NCBI RefSeq assembly: GCF_900141715.1
Contig: NZ_FQYK01000003.1
Span: 39,115 to 103,114, forward strand
From: Algibacter luteus
Lineage (GTDB): Bacteria > Bacteroidota > Bacteroidia > Flavobacteriales > Flavobacteriaceae
Direction: 5' to 3'
Length of the DNA stretch: 64,000 bases
The notes under the pieces are model-generated. The model did not search any database, was not told the origin of the DNA, and saw only the letters and a list, made by a program, of their open reading frames with translations. Position 1 is the first letter of the stretch. Each line of letters opens with the position of its first letter. Made by a program: the position numbers and the translations under genes. This document shows positions 42,576 through 51,703 of this stretch, piece by piece.

Positions 42576-43595
42576 TTACTGTTTTATCAATTTCAAGATT
42601 GAAGTTCTATCTTGTTCGCTCACCAATTTTAAAATATATACACCACTTTGTAATGACCCTGAAAAATATTCAAAATCGGAAACCTCAGTGGACTTGTAAA
42701 TGACTTTACCTAATAAGTTATATAATTCTATATCTTGAATTTGAGATTTAGTATCAATATTTACCCTGTCTTTGAAAGGATTGGGATATATTTTAATGTT
42801 TTCAATTTCTAATTTTTTTTTACTCAAGGTCGTACCATCACCAGTAAATAGCTGATCAAAATGAGCAGTCGCTGTCCCAGGATCCTGAAGATATACGCCA
42901 GCTTTCCAATAGCTTGGGAAAGTCCAATATGAAACATCTACATTTACTTTTTCAACCCCTTCAAAATCAATAATCATTTTCCCACTTACTAGTCGAATAT
43001 CGACGTTAAAGTATCCACCAGGATCAGCTCCTAAATCGATATGCATATTATTATTCCCTGAAATATCAGTCTTATAAACCGCCCAAATATGGTTGTTTGG
43101 AGTCTTGTTATTATGCTTATAAATTCTTAGCAATGGTTTATTTGGCCCGCTTCCAGCATTGGCGTCATCATGTATTTGTAATATGGTTACTTGATAGTTA
43201 TCAGGTGTTTGTGAAACAATATCTATGGTAGCATGTAATGAACGATCTGCTGAATTAATATTCCAGTTAATTTCATCCCTTAGTTCTGTACGTTGACTAT
43301 CACCAGTTTGATTAAAAAGAATTTTATCAGTATCGACTACATGAAACCAAGTGCCGTGTGTATAGCCACTATTTAATGCTGAATTTGTTGCAGCAGTATT
43401 GCTCCCAGGAGCTTGCAATTTGCAATGAGATAAAAAAGCTTGAAATTTTGGTATATCTGAAGGTGCCTGAGCACACACTTCTGAAATGCTTAGCATCGCA
43501 TTAAAAATCAAAACTAATTTTAAACTTGATTTAAGCGTAAAACATCTGAAATAACTTTTAGATATAATTGATTGTAATAAATTGAAATTCATCAT
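42576..43595 (-). CDS. Alginate lyase, polysaccharide lyase family 7, T9SS cargo
   Basis: The 339-residue secreted enzyme (ATG 43595 or the adjacent ATG 43592) has a signal peptide ending SISEVCAQ. The PL7 jelly-roll shows all three signature segments: RTELRDE, QIHDDAN and YWKAGVYLQ, which hold the catalytic Arg, Gln/His and Tyr. A C-terminal type IX sorting domain follows (IKIYPNPFKDRVNIDT then LQSGVYILKLVSE). It would be exported by T9SS and cleave alginate by beta-elimination. No SusC/SusD pair or other lyase is adjacent, so it is a solitary alginolytic gene. Confidence 0.92.
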   Translation of the reverse strand: MMNFNLLQSIISKSYFRCFTLKSSLKLVLIFNAMLSISEVCAQAPSDIPKFQAFLSHCKLQAPGSNTAATNSALNSGYTHGTWFHVVDTDKILFNQTGDSQRTELRDEINWNINSADRSLHATIDIVSQTPDNYQVTILQIHDDANAGSGPNKPLLRIYKHNNKTPNNHIWAVYKTDISGNNNMHIDLGADPGGYFNVDIRLVSGKMIIDFEGVEKVNVDVSYWTFPSYWKAGVYLQDPGTATAHFDQLFTGDGTTLSKKKLEIENIKIYPNPFKDRVNIDTKSQIQDIELYNLLGKVIYKSTEVSDFEYFSGSLQSGVYILKLVSEQDRTSILKLIKQ

Positions 43596-43763
43596 TTTAG
43601 AAGTGGTATAAGTGTTGTTGAATAATTGGTTTACCAATTTTTGAAAATAAATTAACAATCTATTAAATTTGTTTGAATATCATCCCATGAGTTTCAATAT
43701 TTCGTTACTTAATCACCTCATATGAACATCATAAGAATTAAACGACTTACAAACAAACAATCC

Positions 43764-44546
43764 TTATTCCCCCGGGAAATCCGCTTTTCGTTTTTGTAAA
43801 AATGCGGTAGTGCCTTCTTCAAAATCTGCGGTGCCAAAGCATTTACCAAATTCTTTAATTTCAATATCAAAACCGTTCACACCGTCTTTATAATTCGCGT
43901 TAATAGCTTTTATGGCGCCACTAATAGCTACTGTAGAGTTTCGTAAAATTTTAGAAGCTATTTTTTCGCATAGTGGTAGTAGTTCTTCTTGTATGGTGAC
44001 ATGGTTTACGAGTCCGTAGCTTAAGGCTTGGTTTGCGTCTATCATGCCTGCGGTCATAATCATTTCCATGGCGCGTCCTTTGCCTACTAATTGCGGTAAT
44101 CGCTGTGTTCCTCCATACCCCGGAATAACACCCAACGACACTTCTGGCAAGCCTAATTTAGCATTGTCGCTAGCTACTCTAAAATGGCATGCCATGGCTA
44201 ATTCGAGTCCACCACCAAGGGCAAAGCCATTGACAGCGGCAATAACTGGTGTGGATAAATTTTCAACATAATCGAATAAAATATTTTGCCCGCTTGCGGC
44301 AAGTTTGGTCCCCTCGCTAACATCATAATCGGCAAATTCGCTTATATCGGCACCAGCAACAAAAGCTTTTTCGCCACTGCCTGTTACAATAATGATTTTA
44401 GTGTCTTTATCTTCTTGCGCCGCTTTAAAGGCTTCGTGCAATTCTTCAATAGTTTCTCTGTTAAGTGCGTTTAATTTATTAGGGCGATTGATGGTTATTG
44501 TTCTGATACCACCGTTTTCTTCGGTTAGGATATTATTGTATTTCAT
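43764..44546 (-). CDS. Enoyl-CoA hydratase/isomerase (crotonase) family
   Basis: The 260-residue cytoplasmic enzyme has the oxyanion-hole segments AFVAGADISEFADYD and GFALGGGLELAMACHFRVA, with catalytic Glu positions in GLPEVSLGVIPGYGGTQRLP. It hydrates enoyl-CoA in fatty acid or amino acid breakdown; the exact substrate is open. Other beta-oxidation genes are not adjacent. The histidine kinase gene lies 41 bp upstream on the same strand. Confidence 0.93.
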   Translation of the reverse strand: MKYNNILTEENGGIRTITINRPNKLNALNRETIEELHEAFKAAQEDKDTKIIIVTGSGEKAFVAGADISEFADYDVSEGTKLAASGQNILFDYVENLSTPVIAAVNGFALGGGLELAMACHFRVASDNAKLGLPEVSLGVIPGYGGTQRLPQLVGKGRAMEMIMTAGMIDANQALSYGLVNHVTIQEELLPLCEKIASKILRNSTVAISGAIKAINANYKDGVNGFDIEIKEFGKCFGTADFEEGTTAFLQKRKADFPGE

Positions 44547-44587
44547 GATTTTGGTTCTTTATAAAATCCCTATCTGCATAGGAAAGG

Positions 44588-46072
44588 TTACTCTTTAGGG
44601 AATGACACTTTAAATGTTGTGCCTTTATTTTTTTCTGATACAAAAGACACCGAGCCTTTATAGGTATCTACAATATTTTTTACCATGGCTAAGCCAAGAC
44701 CCATACCACTTGTTTTGGTCGTGAATTTGGGCTCGAAAACCTTATGCTTGTTCTCTTCGGCAACTCCCAATCCATTATCGGCTACGGTTATGAGCACATC
44801 GCCATTGTTTTGCGACACGTGAATTACAATTTTTGGCGTTTTATCTTCAGGAATTGCCTGAATAGCATTTTTAACCAAGTTGGTAACCACACGAATGAGT
44901 TGTGTTCTATCAAATTTAGCAATTATTTCATCTGAATCCGTACTAAAAATAATATAATCTTCGTTAAAAATATCGAGCGCCAATTTTACAATTTTAACCA
45001 CATTAAGGGTTTCATTTTGTTGTGCTGGCATTTTAGCAAAGTTTGAAAATGCCGAGGCTATAGAACTCATAGTGTCTATTTGCTGAATTAAGGTTTTACT
45101 ATATTCATCTAGTTTTTGATGGATGTTTTCATCTTCGGGATTAAACTTGCGTTGGAAATTCTGCACCGTTAAACGCATCGGCGTTAGTGGGTTTTTAATT
45201 TCATGCGCTACTTGTTTTGCCATTTCTCTCCATGCTTGTTCGCGCTCACTTTTTGCCAATTGCACCGCACTTTCCTCAAGCTCGTCTATCATACTATTAT
45301 ATGAGTTTACCAAAGTTGAGATTTCTTCAGAAGTATCATCAACATCAATACGTTCGTTACGTTTTTCAAGTCTTGTTGTGTTTATTTTATCACTAATAGT
45401 TTTTAATGATTTGGTAATGTATTTTGACAATAAAAAGGCAATACCAATGGCTGTTAAAAGCACCAACATAAAGGCAAACCCTAATCGTTGCAAGAACTCT
45501 TGAAGTTCTTTGGAAAGAAAATCGTCTTTTTCTAAATACGGGATATTTAAAATAGCGATGGCCTTAGATCTATTATCTGTAATGTAGGTGTAAGAGGACT
45601 GGAAGGTTTCGCCATTTTCTTTATGCTTATCTACATAACGGTGTTGTGCAATTTCTGAAGCGTTATTAAATTCTATATTTTGAGTTAAAGCATTCATAAC
45701 TTCCGCTGTAAGGCATTTAGCAACGTTATTATCTTGCAATCCTGCTTTTGAGGTGATGAGCAAATCCCCTTCTAAATTGTATAAGTTAATTTGAAGTTTA
45801 TGAATGTCGGCAACGTTGTAAATTTCTTCTTTAAATATAAGAGGGATGTTTTCTGTTTTAACTTCCCAAGTATTTTGGCGACCATTTAAAACACGCTTTA
45901 AATGTGTTTGAATGTTCTCTTCTTTGCGCTCTAAACGCTCTTTATGGTAGTCTTCACTCTGCTCCTTGTATTGGTAAATGGCTACTGCCGAAATAAGCAC
46001 TGATGCTAATAATACTAGCAAAATCATGGCTAGAAAGATGCGAGTGCGTAAGGAGAGTTTCTTTAATTTCAT
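44588..46072 (-). CDS. Sensor histidine kinase (NtrY-like)
   Basis: The 494-residue membrane kinase has TM segments near residues 8-30 and 200-225 flanking a periplasmic sensor region, then HAMP and HisKA with the phosphoacceptor in AKQVAHEIKNPLTPMRLTVQ. The ATP-binding domain has N and G boxes (VVTNLVKNAIQAIPE, ADNGLGVAEE, TSGMGLGLAMVKNIV). No response regulator is adjacent, so it is an orphan in this window. The signal is unknown. A longer frame to 46102 uses TTG and is less likely. Confidence 0.92.
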   Translation of the reverse strand: MKLKKLSLRTRIFLAMILLVLLASVLISAVAIYQYKEQSEDYHKERLERKEENIQTHLKRVLNGRQNTWEVKTENIPLIFKEEIYNVADIHKLQINLYNLEGDLLITSKAGLQDNNVAKCLTAEVMNALTQNIEFNNASEIAQHRYVDKHKENGETFQSSYTYITDNRSKAIAILNIPYLEKDDFLSKELQEFLQRLGFAFMLVLLTAIGIAFLLSKYITKSLKTISDKINTTRLEKRNERIDVDDTSEEISTLVNSYNSMIDELEESAVQLAKSEREQAWREMAKQVAHEIKNPLTPMRLTVQNFQRKFNPEDENIHQKLDEYSKTLIQQIDTMSSIASAFSNFAKMPAQQNETLNVVKIVKLALDIFNEDYIIFSTDSDEIIAKFDRTQLIRVVTNLVKNAIQAIPEDKTPKIVIHVSQNNGDVLITVADNGLGVAEENKHKVFEPKFTTKTSGMGLGLAMVKNIVDTYKGSVSFVSEKNKGTTFKVSFPKE

Positions 46073-46390
46073 GTATTCATTATGATTCAATAAATATAAC
46101 AATAATCAAACCAAACAGCCTAAGGCTCATATAAAAACTCTAAGATAACTTTTGTATGGTCATATATAGAAAAATAAAGTTTATCTACAAACACTACAGC
46201 AATAACCTTAATCGAAATCAATTAAGTATTGTTTTTCGATTTTTATTCAAGATTTAATCATAACTCATTCTAATAAATATTAAATAATTAAAGAAAATTC
46301 GACAAAATGCATTTACATTAACGTATTTCATCGATTAAATTTGTATTATATCGGATATTTTTCTTTATTGTAGAGTCTAAGTACAATAAA
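46073..46390. other. Divergent intergenic region
   Basis: These 318 A/T-rich bp separate the histidine kinase from the divergent secreted-protein gene. I see no ORF, no strong hairpin and no copy of the upstream element that marks the paralogues at 39.8 and 40.7 kb. Confidence 0.5.
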
Positions 46391-47269
46391 ATGAAAAAAC
46401 TACTGCTTATTATCCTTTTATGTTCAAGTCTTCTTGTAAGCTCTCAAGAAACCCTTGAAATTATAGGAACAATTGTGAACAGTCAAAATTCGCCCGTAAG
46501 TTCCGCTTCAGTCAGCATTCCTGCTGCTTTTTTAAGAACCACAACCGATCAAGAAGGTCAATTCAATTTATCACTAGAAAATGTTAATTATAAAATTGAT
46601 GATATCATTAAAATATCAAGTACAGCTGCTGATGAGACCATAAATATGACCATTGGAGACTATATGAAATTAAACAAAAAACAAATAGTTTTAAACGACG
46701 GTAGCGCAACTGACAAAAGGAATAAAGAGAAAATTGCAACCACTAAAGAAGAACGCTTTGAATATACTGAAGCAAAAAAGACGTTACTTACTTTAAATAA
46801 AGTAAAACAAGGAAATAAAATTTCCATAAAAAATTATCGGGGACAAACATTTTTTGATGAACGTGTGGAAACAGAAAGTCTTCTTAGTAAAGAATTTGAT
46901 TTAAACTTCTTGAAAGATGGTAATTACTTTTTTGAAATTGAAAAAGATATACAAATAGACATAATACCATTTACTATTAGTTTTGAAAAAGGTATTATTT
47001 TCTTAAAAAATAAAGAAAACACACTTTTTAAACCACATGTTAAATTTGAAAATGAGTCTGTAAAACTGACGCAATTGTCTCCAAATAAAGAGCCCGTAAC
47101 AGTGAATATTTATGGTGATTACTATAATACTTATGAGTTAATATACACTGAGACTATTAGAGATGAACAAGATATTAAACGACTTTACAAACTAGAAAAA
47201 GGAAATTTCAAAATTGTGATTAAGTCCAACAATAAGGAATACGCTACATTAATTAATAATTATGATTAG
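46391..47269 (+). CDS. Secreted two-domain protein, paralogue 3
   Basis: The 292-residue exported protein has a signal ending LLVSSQ. A carboxypeptidase-regulatory-like beta domain follows (LEIIGTIVNSQNSPVSSASV, then TTTDQEGQFNLSLENV). The C-terminal domain is shared with 39817 and 40723: LLTLNKVKQGNKISIKNYRG, FDLNFLKDGNYFFEIEKD and IIPFTISFEKG. The extra N-terminal domain is common in outer-membrane receptors of Bacteroidota. Function is unknown. Confidence 0.8.
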   Translation: MKKLLLIILLCSSLLVSSQETLEIIGTIVNSQNSPVSSASVSIPAAFLRTTTDQEGQFNLSLENVNYKIDDIIKISSTAADETINMTIGDYMKLNKKQIVLNDGSATDKRNKEKIATTKEERFEYTEAKKTLLTLNKVKQGNKISIKNYRGQTFFDERVETESLLSKEFDLNFLKDGNYFFEIEKDIQIDIIPFTISFEKGIIFLKNKENTLFKPHVKFENESVKLTQLSPNKEPVTVNIYGDYYNTYELIYTETIRDEQDIKRLYKLEKGNFKIVIKSNNKEYATLINNYD

Positions 47270-47384
47270 TTAAAAGGTATACAAGTTTAAACCTGTTTTA
47301 TAGCAATTCGCTATTTTGTATTTAGTTTTGCAATTCTGCATTCACAAATACTATTTTTCTTAAAACCATACTAGGCAAAACTTA

Positions 47385-47933
47385 TCAAGCTTTAGGGTCT
47401 TTATTGCGCATATTTTTATATACTTTATATCCAAGCATAATAAGCACTCCAAGTATAACAAGCCCTATAATTCCCCAAATCCAATTGATAGCATTTTGTA
47501 AAATAACTAAAAATACGACGGCGAATAATATAAATGTGGCGCCTTCGTTCCAAATCCGCATATAACTGGAAGTTTTTTTGACCACGTTTTGTTGTAATTG
47601 GTTGAAATATTGATGAGTTTTAAAGTGATATAGGTAAAGTAAAAACACAAAAGCAAGTTTTACATGCATCCAAGGTTGTTGCAGCCAATAAGGCTGTAAA
47701 ACGAGCAACCAAATCGCGAAAAATGTAGCTAAAATGGCCGATGGCCAGGTGATAATAAACCACAATCTTTTGGCCATGAGTTTAAGTTGCTCACCCAAAA
47801 TTTCTTTGTCAGGCGAGGGTTTTTGAAAAGCTTCGATTTGATATACAAACAAGCGCGGAATATAAAATAAGCCCGCAAACCATGTGATTACAAAAATGAG
47901 ATGAAATGCTTTAATGTATTGGTAATATTCCAT
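47385..47933 (-). CDS. hemJ: Protoporphyrinogen oxidase HemJ
   Basis: The 182-residue membrane protein has four or five TM helices and conserved His and Arg in YIKAFHLIFVITWFAGLFYI and PRLFVY, with MHVKLAFVFLLYLYH following. HemJ oxidises protoporphyrinogen IX to protoporphyrin IX in bacteria lacking HemG and HemY. It is separated by 1 bp from ferrochelatase, which uses its product. Confidence 0.92.
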   Translation of the reverse strand: MEYYQYIKAFHLIFVITWFAGLFYIPRLFVYQIEAFQKPSPDKEILGEQLKLMAKRLWFIITWPSAILATFFAIWLLVLQPYWLQQPWMHVKLAFVFLLYLYHFKTHQYFNQLQQNVVKKTSSYMRIWNEGATFILFAVVFLVILQNAINWIWGIIGLVILGVLIMLGYKVYKNMRNKDPKA

Positions 47934-47934
47934 T

Positions 47935-48969
47935 TTAGCCGGCTATTTCTGGTTTTTTTACCCAATTGTTTATCCAATTGGATAGGAGATCTACAAATTC
48001 TTGATCGTCGTTTAAACAGGGAATGGTTGTAAATGATTTACCGCCAACTTCATGAAATATTTCTTCGCCTTCCATAGCAATTTCTTCTAACGTTTCTAGA
48101 CAATCGCTTACGAATGCCGGAGTTACAATAGCCATGTTTTTTATGCCTTGTTTACCTAAACGCTCAATGGTTCTATCGGTATATGGTTGCAACCAAGGAT
48201 CGAATCCTAATCGAGATTGGAAAGATGTGGAATAAGTTCCTTCTTGTAATTGTAATTTTTCGGCAACCAATCTAGTAACTTCTAAACATTGATGCCTATA
48301 GCAAAACTCGTGTGCTTTACTAGGTGTTACACAACAGCTACCGTCTATTTTACAATGCGATTTGGTAACGTCGCTTTTTCGAATATGACGTTCTGGAACG
48401 CCGTGATAAGAAAATAATAAATGCTCGTAGTTTTTACCTTCTAAATGTCCTTTTATGGAGTTTGAAAGTACTTCGATATAATCTGGTTTGTTATAAAACG
48501 CGGGAACCGATTCTATTTTTAAGTTAGGAAAAAATTCTTGTCGTAACTCTTCGGCTAACACTGTAATAGTTTCGGTTGTTGCCATGGCAAACTGTGGATA
48601 TAGCGGAAAGAGCAACACCTCTTCTACACCTTTATCTACTAACTCTTGAAGCCCTTTTTTAATGGTCATACTACCATAACGCATGGCTAAAGCTACAGGT
48701 TGCTCAACCTGTTGTTGTATTTTATTTTGAAGACGTTCTGAAAGCACAATTAGGGGAGAACCTTCGTCCCACCAGATTTTTTTATAAGCAGCAGCCGATT
48801 GTTTTGGGCGTGTGTTTAAAATAATGCCTTTTACAAGTGCTGTTCTCGCTACTAATGGAATATCGATAACACGCTCGTCCATTAAAAATTCGCCTAAATA
48901 TTTTTTGACATCTTTTGGGTCTGGACTGTCTGGAGAGCCCAGATTCACAAGTAGAATTCCTTTTTTCAT
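47935..48969 (-). CDS. hemH: Ferrochelatase
   Basis: The 344-residue enzyme inserts Fe2+ into protoporphyrin IX. It opens with GILLVNLGSPDSPDPKDVK, has the metal-site His in LLFSYHGVPERHIRKSDV and the late segment VTPAFVSDCLETLEEI. After the active-site His there is an insertion with five Cys (HCKIDGSCCVTPSKAHEFC, then YRHQC) absent from Escherichia coli HemH, a possible Fe-S or zinc site. It is next to hemJ. Confidence 0.95.
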   Translation of the reverse strand: MKKGILLVNLGSPDSPDPKDVKKYLGEFLMDERVIDIPLVARTALVKGIILNTRPKQSAAAYKKIWWDEGSPLIVLSERLQNKIQQQVEQPVALAMRYGSMTIKKGLQELVDKGVEEVLLFPLYPQFAMATTETITVLAEELRQEFFPNLKIESVPAFYNKPDYIEVLSNSIKGHLEGKNYEHLLFSYHGVPERHIRKSDVTKSHCKIDGSCCVTPSKAHEFCYRHQCLEVTRLVAEKLQLQEGTYSTSFQSRLGFDPWLQPYTDRTIERLGKQGIKNMAIVTPAFVSDCLETLEEIAMEGEEIFHEVGGKSFTTIPCLNDDQEFVDLLSNWINNWVKKPEIAG

Positions 48970-49048
48970 CTGTTAATTTTCAATTTTTTAAGATGAGATG
49001 TAATTCGCCTTGTCACAATTTGGTAAGTTTCCATGCTGCTGTTATGAC

Positions 49049-49301
49049 TCATTTCATTTCTTTTTTATAGCCTTGCAAAAATACGATAGATATTGCAATC
49101 TTTAAATCTTGTAAAACATATTCTTCAAGATTTATTGGCTTTAGTGGTTTATTTTGAGCTTTTTGGCTGTTGATATAATTCTGGACGTGCTTCGTTATAA
49201 TCGCAATCTTGAAAGATGCCACATGACACATTTGTTCTAGCCAACGATTTTCCTTGAATGTTTTTAGATAAGGCTTCTATCTCTGGAGTTAAATATTTCA
49301 T
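49049..49301 (-). pseudogene. Small gene broken by a frameshift (about 83 codons)
   Basis: From ATG 49301 the frame gives MKYLTPEIEALSK and then stops at 49149. Shifting one base at the A run (49265-49261 on the minus strand) continues as TFKENRWLEQMCHVASFKI, AIITKHVQNYINSQKAQNKP and LEEYVLQDLKIAISIVFLQG down to TGA at 49049. The joined product is a coherent helical protein, much more protein-like than either half. A 1-base insertion in a 5-A run, or a sequencing error, is the simplest reading. I do not recognise the family. Confidence 0.55.
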
Positions 49302-49352
49302 ATTCGTGTAAATTTATCAATTTGTAATTACATGTTGTCATTCCTTACATGA

Positions 49353-50252
49353 TTAGTTTAGCGACATCACATATTTTTTAGGCGTTGTACCATACTTCTT
49401 TTTAAAGGCAGCTATAAAATGACTCGATGTGCTATAGCCTACTTTTAGTCCAACTTCGTTAACATTATCGTTGCCTGCTTCTAAAAGTTTTCTGGCCAAT
49501 TCCATTTTATAGTCGAATAAAAAACTAAAAACCGAATCGCCATAAATTTGTTTAAAACCTTCTTTCAGTTTTTTTAAGCTTAACCCTATTTCGTCTGCTA
49601 ACTCCTGAAGGCTTGGTGGTTCTGCCATTCTTGAAATGATAATATCTTTGGCTTTTCTAATCTTAATAACATTGGTTTCATCCACTAAAAACGGACATTG
49701 CTCAACGTCTGCCTCTTCACTTCTATTAAAATATAAACTTAAAAGCTCGTAGGCTTTACCTTTAAAATAAAGCTGTTTTATAGATGCATTTAAGTTATAG
49801 TTTATGAGCTGATTAAGCACAATGGCCATAGAGGGCGAAATGACACCATCTTTATAATACTTTTTATCCTTATTATCTTCACTTAAAAACGTGATATAAT
49901 CGGCCTCTTGAGAAAATAATCCATGGAATTTTTTTATAGAAATTAGGATGGTAACAATCCAAGAGTTAGGCTCTACTTGAAGGTCTATTGGTAATTCGCG
50001 TTGCGGATTATAAAGCAGTAACGAATTTTCTTCATGAATATCTAAGGTATATCGCCCTTGATTGAAAACAAATTTACTTGACCCTTTGATACAGAAATGA
50101 AATTGCAAAAAACTGCTATCTATTTCTTTTGCAAGACTTTGCGTGATGCTTTCATCGTTCTTAAATGCGAGAATTAAAAATCCGTCTTCAATTTTTGTTT
50201 CTTCAAAAGAACTTTTAGCGACACTTTCTACTTGTTTATAATCTGAATTCAT
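49353..50252 (-). CDS. AraC family regulator beside hemA
   Basis: The 299-residue protein has an N-terminal sensor part (HFCIKGSSKFVFNQGRYTLD) and a C-terminal AraC HTH pair: PSLQELADEIGLSLKKLKEG and NEVGLKVGYSTSSHFIAAFK, then KYGTTPKKY. This subtype resembles the siderophore- and heme-linked AraC regulators. It is divergent from hemA, with a perfect dyad 6 bp upstream of its start codon, so autoregulation and control of heme synthesis are plausible. Confidence 0.9.
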   Translation of the reverse strand: MNSDYKQVESVAKSSFEETKIEDGFLILAFKNDESITQSLAKEIDSSFLQFHFCIKGSSKFVFNQGRYTLDIHEENSLLLYNPQRELPIDLQVEPNSWIVTILISIKKFHGLFSQEADYITFLSEDNKDKKYYKDGVISPSMAIVLNQLINYNLNASIKQLYFKGKAYELLSLYFNRSEEADVEQCPFLVDETNVIKIRKAKDIIISRMAEPPSLQELADEIGLSLKKLKEGFKQIYGDSVFSFLFDYKMELARKLLEAGNDNVNEVGLKVGYSTSSHFIAAFKKKYGTTPKKYVMSLN

Positions 50253-50257
50253 TTGTA

Positions 50258-50282
50258 TTTATTTAGATTGGTTCTAAATAAA
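50258..50282. promoter_or_regulatory. Perfect iron/heme-box-like dyad between araC and hemA
   Basis: TTTATTTAGA-TTGGT-TCTAAATAAA is a perfect 10-bp inverted repeat with a 5-bp centre. Weaker copies stand at feoA (8855-8877) and beside ferritin (29367-29389), all next to iron or heme genes. Confidence 0.6.
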
Positions 50283-50410
50283 ATCATTAAAACCTATTGA
50301 ATACACTACAAAAATATGATATTTATCATGTTTTTCATCAATTTGATGTTAAAAAACCACAAACGACACTAAAAGTTCTTCTAGCGTTACTTTTTCTTAT
50401 TGCAACCACA

Positions 50411-50418
50411 TATTTTTG
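50411..50418 (+). promoter_or_regulatory. -7 box for hemA
   Basis: TATTTTTG matches TAnnTTTG 22 bp upstream of ATG 50441 and lies within the TTG-initiated longer frame, which supports the shorter start. Confidence 0.55.
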
Positions 50419-50440
50419 CTTGACAATTTCAGGTATAGCA

Positions 50441-51703
50441 ATGCATAAGTATAATATTAGTAAAAGCAGTTCCTTTTACGCTATTGGTTTAAGTTATAAA
50501 AAAGCCGATGCAGATATAAGAGGGCGATTTAGTTTGGATGATGAATCTAAACTGGCATTGCTTAATCAAGCTAAAGATAATGATATTGAAAGCTTGGTGG
50601 TTACTTCTACCTGTAATCGTACCGAAATTTACGGTTTTGCGCAACATCCATTTCAACTTATTCAACTCCTTTGTGAAAACACACGAGGCACAGTTGAAGA
50701 ATTTCAAAAAGTGGCTTACGTATTTAAAAATAAAGATGCGATTTCGCATATGTTTCGCGTAGGATCTGGATTAGATAGTCAAATTCTTGGCGATTTTGAA
50801 ATTATCAGTCAGCTTAAAACAAGTGCGAAACTATCAAGAAAATTTGGCTTACTGAATCATTTTTCAGAGCGACTTGTTAATGCCGTGATTCAAGCCAGTA
50901 AGCGTATTAAAACAGAAACCAATATATCATCTGGTGCAACTTCGGTTTCTTTTGCTTCAGTGCAGTATATTTTAAATACTATTCAAGACGTTTCTAAAAA
51001 GAATATCTTGCTCTTCGGAACAGGTAAAATAGGTAGAAATACATGTGAAAATTTGGTAAAACATACCAAAAACGAGCACATCACCTTAATTAACAGAACA
51101 AAAGACAAGGCAGAACAAATTGCAGGTAAATTTAATTTACTGGTTAAGGATTATGCCAATTTACAAGAAGAAATCACATCTTCAGATATTTTGATTGTAG
51201 CAACTGGCGCGCAGCGACCAACAATTGACAAGCACATTATTCAAAGCAACAAACCGCTTTTAATTTTAGACTTATCAATTCCTAAAAACGTTGATTCAAA
51301 TGTTGAAGAATTGGAACATGTATCGCTAATTCATCTAGATTATTTGTCGAAAATTACCGATCAAACTTTAGAAGCTCGTAAGGCTCATATTCCTTCAGCC
51401 GAAGCTATTATAGAAGAAATAAAAGGCGAATTTAATGGTTGGTTAGAGACAAGAAAGTTTGCGCCTACCATAAAAGCTTTAAAACATAAACTATCAGATT
51501 TTGCTACTGCAGAACTAGATTCTCAACGTAAAAAAATTAACGATTTTAACGAGGAACAAGCCGAATTAATTAGCAAAAACATCATTCAAAAAATAACAAA
51601 TCACTTTGCACATCATCTTAAAGATGACAATATTTCAACCGACGAAAGTCTTGAATTGATTAAAAAAGTGTTTCAGTTAGAACCTTCAACAAAAAATGTC
51701 TAA
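50441..51703 (+). CDS. hemA: Glutamyl-tRNA reductase
   Basis: The 420-residue enzyme reduces Glu-tRNA to glutamate semialdehyde, the first step of the C5 heme pathway. The nucleophilic Cys is in VVTSTCNRTEIYG. GSGLDSQILGDFEI, the NADPH fold NILLFGTGKIGRNTCENL and a C-terminal dimerisation helix follow. Start 50441 (MHKYNISKSSSFYAIGLSYK) gives normal family length; the frame from 50297 adds a spurious hydrophobic stretch overlapping the promoter. It overlaps hemCD by 8 bp. Confidence 0.96.
   Translation: MHKYNISKSSSFYAIGLSYKKADADIRGRFSLDDESKLALLNQAKDNDIESLVVTSTCNRTEIYGFAQHPFQLIQLLCENTRGTVEEFQKVAYVFKNKDAISHMFRVGSGLDSQILGDFEIISQLKTSAKLSRKFGLLNHFSERLVNAVIQASKRIKTETNISSGATSVSFASVQYILNTIQDVSKKNILLFGTGKIGRNTCENLVKHTKNEHITLINRTKDKAEQIAGKFNLLVKDYANLQEEITSSDILIVATGAQRPTIDKHIIQSNKPLLILDLSIPKNVDSNVEELEHVSLIHLDYLSKITDQTLEARKAHIPSAEAIIEEIKGEFNGWLETRKFAPTIKALKHKLSDFATAELDSQRKKINDFNEEQAELISKNIIQKITNHFAHHLKDDNISTDESLELIKKVFQLEPSTKNV

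Noticed and set aside
50297..50440. A hydrophobic 48-residue N-terminal extension of glutamyl-tRNA reductase
   Set aside because: It begins with TTG, overlaps a TAnnTTTG box at 50411-50418, and the enzyme is soluble with a normal start at 50441.
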